Origin: Cordylochernes scorpioides
Taxonomy: Eukaryota > Arthropoda > Arachnida > Pseudoscorpiones > Chernetidae
Length of the DNA stretch: 64,000 nt
Direction of reading: 5' to 3'
Assembly (NCBI GenBank): GCA_030710605.1
Contig: CP092868.1
Span: 29,336,011 to 29,400,010 of the forward strand
Part shown: positions 60,750 through 64,000 of the stretch, piece after piece
Position numbering within the stretch: position 1 is the first letter of the stretch
How the letters are laid out: each line of letters opens with the position of its first letter
The notes under the pieces: generated by a model
What the model saw: only the letters and a program-made list of their open reading frames with translations
Database searches by the model: none
What the model was told of the DNA's origin: nothing
Made by a program: the position numbers and the translations under genes

Positions 60750-61080
60750 CTTATGATCGAATAAATACGAATATTCTCTAATTAAATAAATTATATGACG
60801 ATTATAAAGAAAAGATTAATAAGAACTGAGTCATATTATAGATTTAATGTAATATATCACACAAATTCTACTAACATATTTGTCCTATATTAATATAGAC
60901 AAGAATTTCTCTAAGATCTTCCAAAATGGACCGTTGTCAACTATCTAATTGGATACCAGATCCTTTCTTTATTGCCCCCGTAAATTGTGGAAGATTTCTT
61001 GATTTAATATACCAATAAATATATATTCCCATTTAATAGGAGATAATGTTAACACTTTGTAAATCTATAATACAATATAA
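60750..61080. other. AT-rich DNA, nothing recognised
   Basis: No repeat or coding signature. Confidence 0.35.
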
Positions 61081-61230
61081 TACGGCTTATGATTGTAGAA
61101 TGACTTTGACAAATTTTCCCGTAAATATTTCTTTTGAACGAAAAATCGTAATTTATTTTAAGGATAAATAACGACTATTTCTATCCTTAGGGATGAAGTA
61201 TGAAAAGATGAATTGTAAATTGTCTGCTGG
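61070..61230 (-). repeat. SF2 arm
   Basis: TACGGCTTATGATTGTAGAA, TCTTTTGAACGAAAAATCG, GGGATGAAGTATGAAAAG. Confidence 0.65.
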
Positions 61231-61514
61231 GGAAGAGTAGAGCTCATCAATGTATGAGTTAATACAGTCAATAATGTGTTTTGGAGTTGCAGGTTGAGAA
61301 TTGCATGAATGTACTAAAATCTATAATGGTTGCTGTGGTGAACTTTAGAATATTGAAAACTAAGAATTTGAAGAAGAAATGATTGACTGTTAATTCTATT
61401 GGAGAATTGGTTATCAATAAACGACATATCAAGTCTTTTTTTTTTTTTTTTTGCTCATAGCTGTGGTAGTTTCCTATGAGATAGAATAGCGTAAAACATT
61501 ATTTTCTTTTTAGT

Positions 61515-61690
61515 TTCCCATCCCTGGACACTTTTATTTTTCCGTTTATCATTACTCTTCACAATTCATCCTTTCATACTTCATCCCTAAGGATAGAAAT
61601 AGTCGTTATTTCTCCTTAAAATAAATCACGATTTTTCGTTCAAAAGAAACATTTGCGGTAAAACTTGTCAAACGTTGTTCTACTTTGTAA
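61515..61690 (+). repeat. SF2 arm, opposite orientation
   Basis: CCCATCCCTGGACACTTTTA to CATTTGCGGTAAAACTTGTC. With 61070-61230 it may be two arms of one large foldback; 61231-61514 between them is unassigned. Confidence 0.65.
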
Positions 61691-61699
61691 ATCTATCTT

Positions 61700-62760
61700 A
61701 AACCTCTATTATAACACCTATACAACTATAAAATTGTCAAATTTATATGTGGATTTTGTAATTATTAATTCCCTTTTTTCACTGAATTTTGAATATAAAA
61801 TTAAAACGGTCATCATTATATGCCCTATCATCATTATATGCAATTGCAAATTATATGCATCATATTTTATTTTAAATAGACAGCTTCATGCAGCTTGAGG
61901 AACTACACTACTATGCGACTTGATTTACATCAATGTAAATAATTAATAAGTTACTTTAGAATATAACTCATTGTAAATAGCTCAACTTGATCAACTTTCT
62001 GTTTCCACGATACTAATTATTACAGATAACTTCATTAAATCAACTTCCATCATTGCTTAACATATTGTAAATGTATACCTTGCGATTTCTTCTATCTGCT
62101 TATGTTGTTGCTTATTTGTTTAATGTATATGTTTATTCAATGCTCTTTTTCTTTATTGTTTATTTTCTTTTTAATAATACCGTTACCTACTCTACTACAA
62201 TTATTGTAAATAGTTTCACGCGCAATTGTTCATATCGGATATAGCGTGTCTTGTTTGCAACTGGTAATAAAAAAATATGCAATGTATTTTTAAAACAGAC
62301 GATAATAAAAAACAACAATTCAATTTGCATCTTTCTTATTTTAAAACAATAACAAACTCAAAATAATATTGTAAAAATATATTTTTAAATTTAAAATAAA
62401 AAACATTACAATATGAACTTTTTTTATAAATTGGAATCTAAAATAAATGCATTTCTAAACTTTCAACTAATGCAAATACGTTTAATAAAATTCAATTAGG
62501 GGAAGAGAATTTATATTTTATTTTCTATATTTTATATATTCTGATATGCTAGCTAGAGATAATTGCGTCATAATTTGTTCCATTGTTGAACAGAAACAAT
62601 TTTATAGATCAATATGCAAGAAAAAAAAGAAACAATGAGATATATTAGGAATCTATTTCTTTCAAGTAAGACAGTCATATATATTTATATGACCACATAA
62701 ATGATATCATCACTATTGTTTGTCAATACAATGATAAATTTGAATATAGTATTGAAAACA
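61700..62760. other. About 1 kb AT-rich DNA, nothing recognised
   Basis: Short open frames only; no repeat end or motif. Confidence 0.4.
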
Positions 62761-62779
62761 CACACACATATATGTCATA

Positions 62780-63137
62780 ATAAAAATAAAGAAGGCATTT
62801 CCTGACCACAAGCACATGTGCTTTTTAGATGGCAGAGCGCCATCTAGTGGAGCAAAAATAAACTAAACGTTTATTTAGCTTTCTCCGTGATATTTGGCCA
62901 ACCCAATTTCTTGATAAATCAAGAAAAGCCATCCACGAACGCGTTTCGCGCTGTTGGCGCTCGTCAGCGTGGAGCAACGCTATTACGGAGCAATCTAAAT
63001 AAATGTTTAGTTTATTTTTGCTCCACTAGATGGCGCTCTGCCATCTAAAAAGCACATGTGCTTGTGGTCAGGAAATGCCTTCTTTATTTTTAATATCAAC
63101 ACCTTACCTACTTATCTTTTTTTTTCTATTGTTTTTT
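62780..63137. mobile_element. F2 element with 12-bp target duplication
   Basis: ATATGTCATAAT flanks both ends (about 62768-62779 and 63138-63149). The left arm (minus) carries the best F2 hammerhead. It then joins an inverted F2 3' arm at GGAGCAACGCTATTACGGAG. Two CTCF-core-like sites face each other (62837-62850 minus, 63023-63036 plus). Confidence 0.8.
62933..62972 (-). ncRNA. Hammerhead ribozyme, type I, complete (F2)
   Basis: Stem I CCACG with CGTGG (5 bp), core CTGACGA, stem II GCGC with GCGC around CAACA, GAA, palindromic stem III ACGCGT, cleavage base T. All invariant bases kept. Confidence 0.83.
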
Positions 63138-63354
63138 CATATGTCATAATTTGTATAATATCAAAGATGTATAATTTCGCTAAAATACGTATGTAGATAT
63201 GTTAAGTTTATGTTAAAAATAAACGTGGCAGACATCGCGGGCGAATGCTACGGCACGTCGCGGGTACGCTGCTCACTTGGCTGGAACTAATTCTTGGGTA
63301 TTGTAAGCATAACGGTTGCACCCTTTCATTCTATCATGACACATATATATGAAA

Positions 63355-63600
63355 AACAATAGAAAAAATAAAATAAAAAAAGGTCAGGTGTTGATATTAA
63401 AAATAAGGAAGGCATATCCTGACCAAAAGCACATGTGCTTTTTAGATGGCAGAGCGCCATCTAGTGGAACAGGAATCAATATCAGGAAACAAGTAAAATC
63501 AATGTTTAGTTGATTTCTGTTTCACAAGATGGCGCTCTGCCATCTAAAAAGCATATGTGCTTTTGGTCAGGGTATGCCTCTTTTATTTTTAATATATATA
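63355..63600. repeat. F2 foldback without ribozyme
   Basis: GCGCCATCTAGTGG (63454-63467) and CACAAGATGGCGC (63523-63535) in inverted arms; AGCACATGTGCTTTTTAGA and its inverse. The hammerhead segment is deleted. Confidence 0.7.
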
Positions 63601-63639
63601 TGTAATAATATGTTGAAAGTTCTGGTTGACTCTTGTAGT

Positions 63640-63960
63640 ACCTCGTCGACTCTCGCTATAAGCTGTGGCAACCGAGGGTCAAACCTGTAGTAACCGAGAG
63701 GGACAGTCAGGGCGTGGAGAGTTTTCCAGTACCTCTCTGCACCTTGTAGGACCTTTAACAGTTCTCACAAAGTACAGGCAGTCGTGGTCGAGGCAGAGTG
63801 GAAAAGCTTGGGAATGTCCACACACAAAAAACGAAGCGACACAGTTGTAGAAGGAAAGTTCCTTGAATAGATAAAAAGGCGAGCCAAGAGCAAGATGGAG
63901 ATAGTAGATTTCTTACTGTTTTACATGGTCGGTGAGTTGGTGACAACCGGCGACGCGCTG
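63640..63960 (-). repeat. Probable LTR, inverted copy of 26940-27170
   Basis: CCGAGGGTCAAACCTGTAG, GAGGGACAGTCAGGGCGTGG, GAAAGTTCCTTGAATAG. It continues toward the window end with sequence not seen at 26.9 kb. Confidence 0.55.
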
Positions 63961-64000
63961 ATGGTGACGACTACTGTAACTGACTCGCTGTTGCTAAACG

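Overview
This is a 64-kb piece of a very AT-rich animal genome that is almost entirely mobile DNA in layers of nested insertions. The mix (a Tc1-like element with a complete transposase, a DD37D maT-type element, a DD34D mariner, Ty1/copia and BEL/Pao remnants, Penelope-like, Helitron and tRNA-SINE families) fits an arthropod best. Lineage cannot be fixed from sequence alone; resemblance to arachnid repeats is only an impression. I see no confident host gene. The two best candidates for non-transposon coding DNA are a small C2H2 zinc-finger ORF (47871-48137, minus) and an unassigned ORF (45105-45344, minus).

Layout. 1-2.2 kb: a copia Pol tail followed by a complete Tc1-like element. 2.2-10.1 kb: nested short repeats and two hammerhead-bearing families. 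10.6-14.1 kb: LINE 3' ends and tandem LINE tails. 15.8-17.2 kb: a 12-unit satellite inside Tc1-like ends. 17.6-19.8 kb: foldback elements and a SINE. 19.8-21.1 kb: a maT element with one nonsense codon. 21.1-25.2 kb: solo LTRs, a BEL integrase scrap, a Helitron end and a minisatellite. 25.8-28.4 kb: a TRIM, LTRs and a MITE. 30-33.6 kb: LINE ends, a Penelope GIY-YIG remnant with hammerheads, and a 44-bp minisatellite. 34-38.3 kb: a solo LTR, an inverted pair of perfect hammerheads, and a frameshifted mariner. 39.5-43.7 kb: a GC-rich LINE end and a young LTR element that keeps gag-protease but lacks RT. 44-53 kb: LTRs, SINEs and two related Helitron ends carrying tRNA-Gly sequence. 53-64 kb: SINE, hammerhead repeats, satellites and foldbacks.

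Main theme: hammerhead self-cleaving ribozymes. At least four unrelated short repeat families (labels F1-F4 are mine) fold as hammerhead or hammerhead-like RNAs. F2 occurs as head-to-tail copies about 330-350 bp apart, the layout expected of retrozymes or Penelope pseudo-LTRs, and it carries CTCF-core-like sites. F3 copies at 35 kb and 8.3 kb match the consensus in every core position. F4 keeps the fold with covarying stems but has U3 and A8 where hammerheads have the C3-G8 pair.

The most unusual element is S1, about 370 bp, in many copies, also with head-to-tail junctions and a 14-bp target duplication. It holds all three hammerhead strands with covarying stems I and II, plus an extra covarying helix, but the strands lie in reversed order, so the fold would be a pseudoknot or form between molecules. 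All structural calls are by hand; none has been folded by software or tested.
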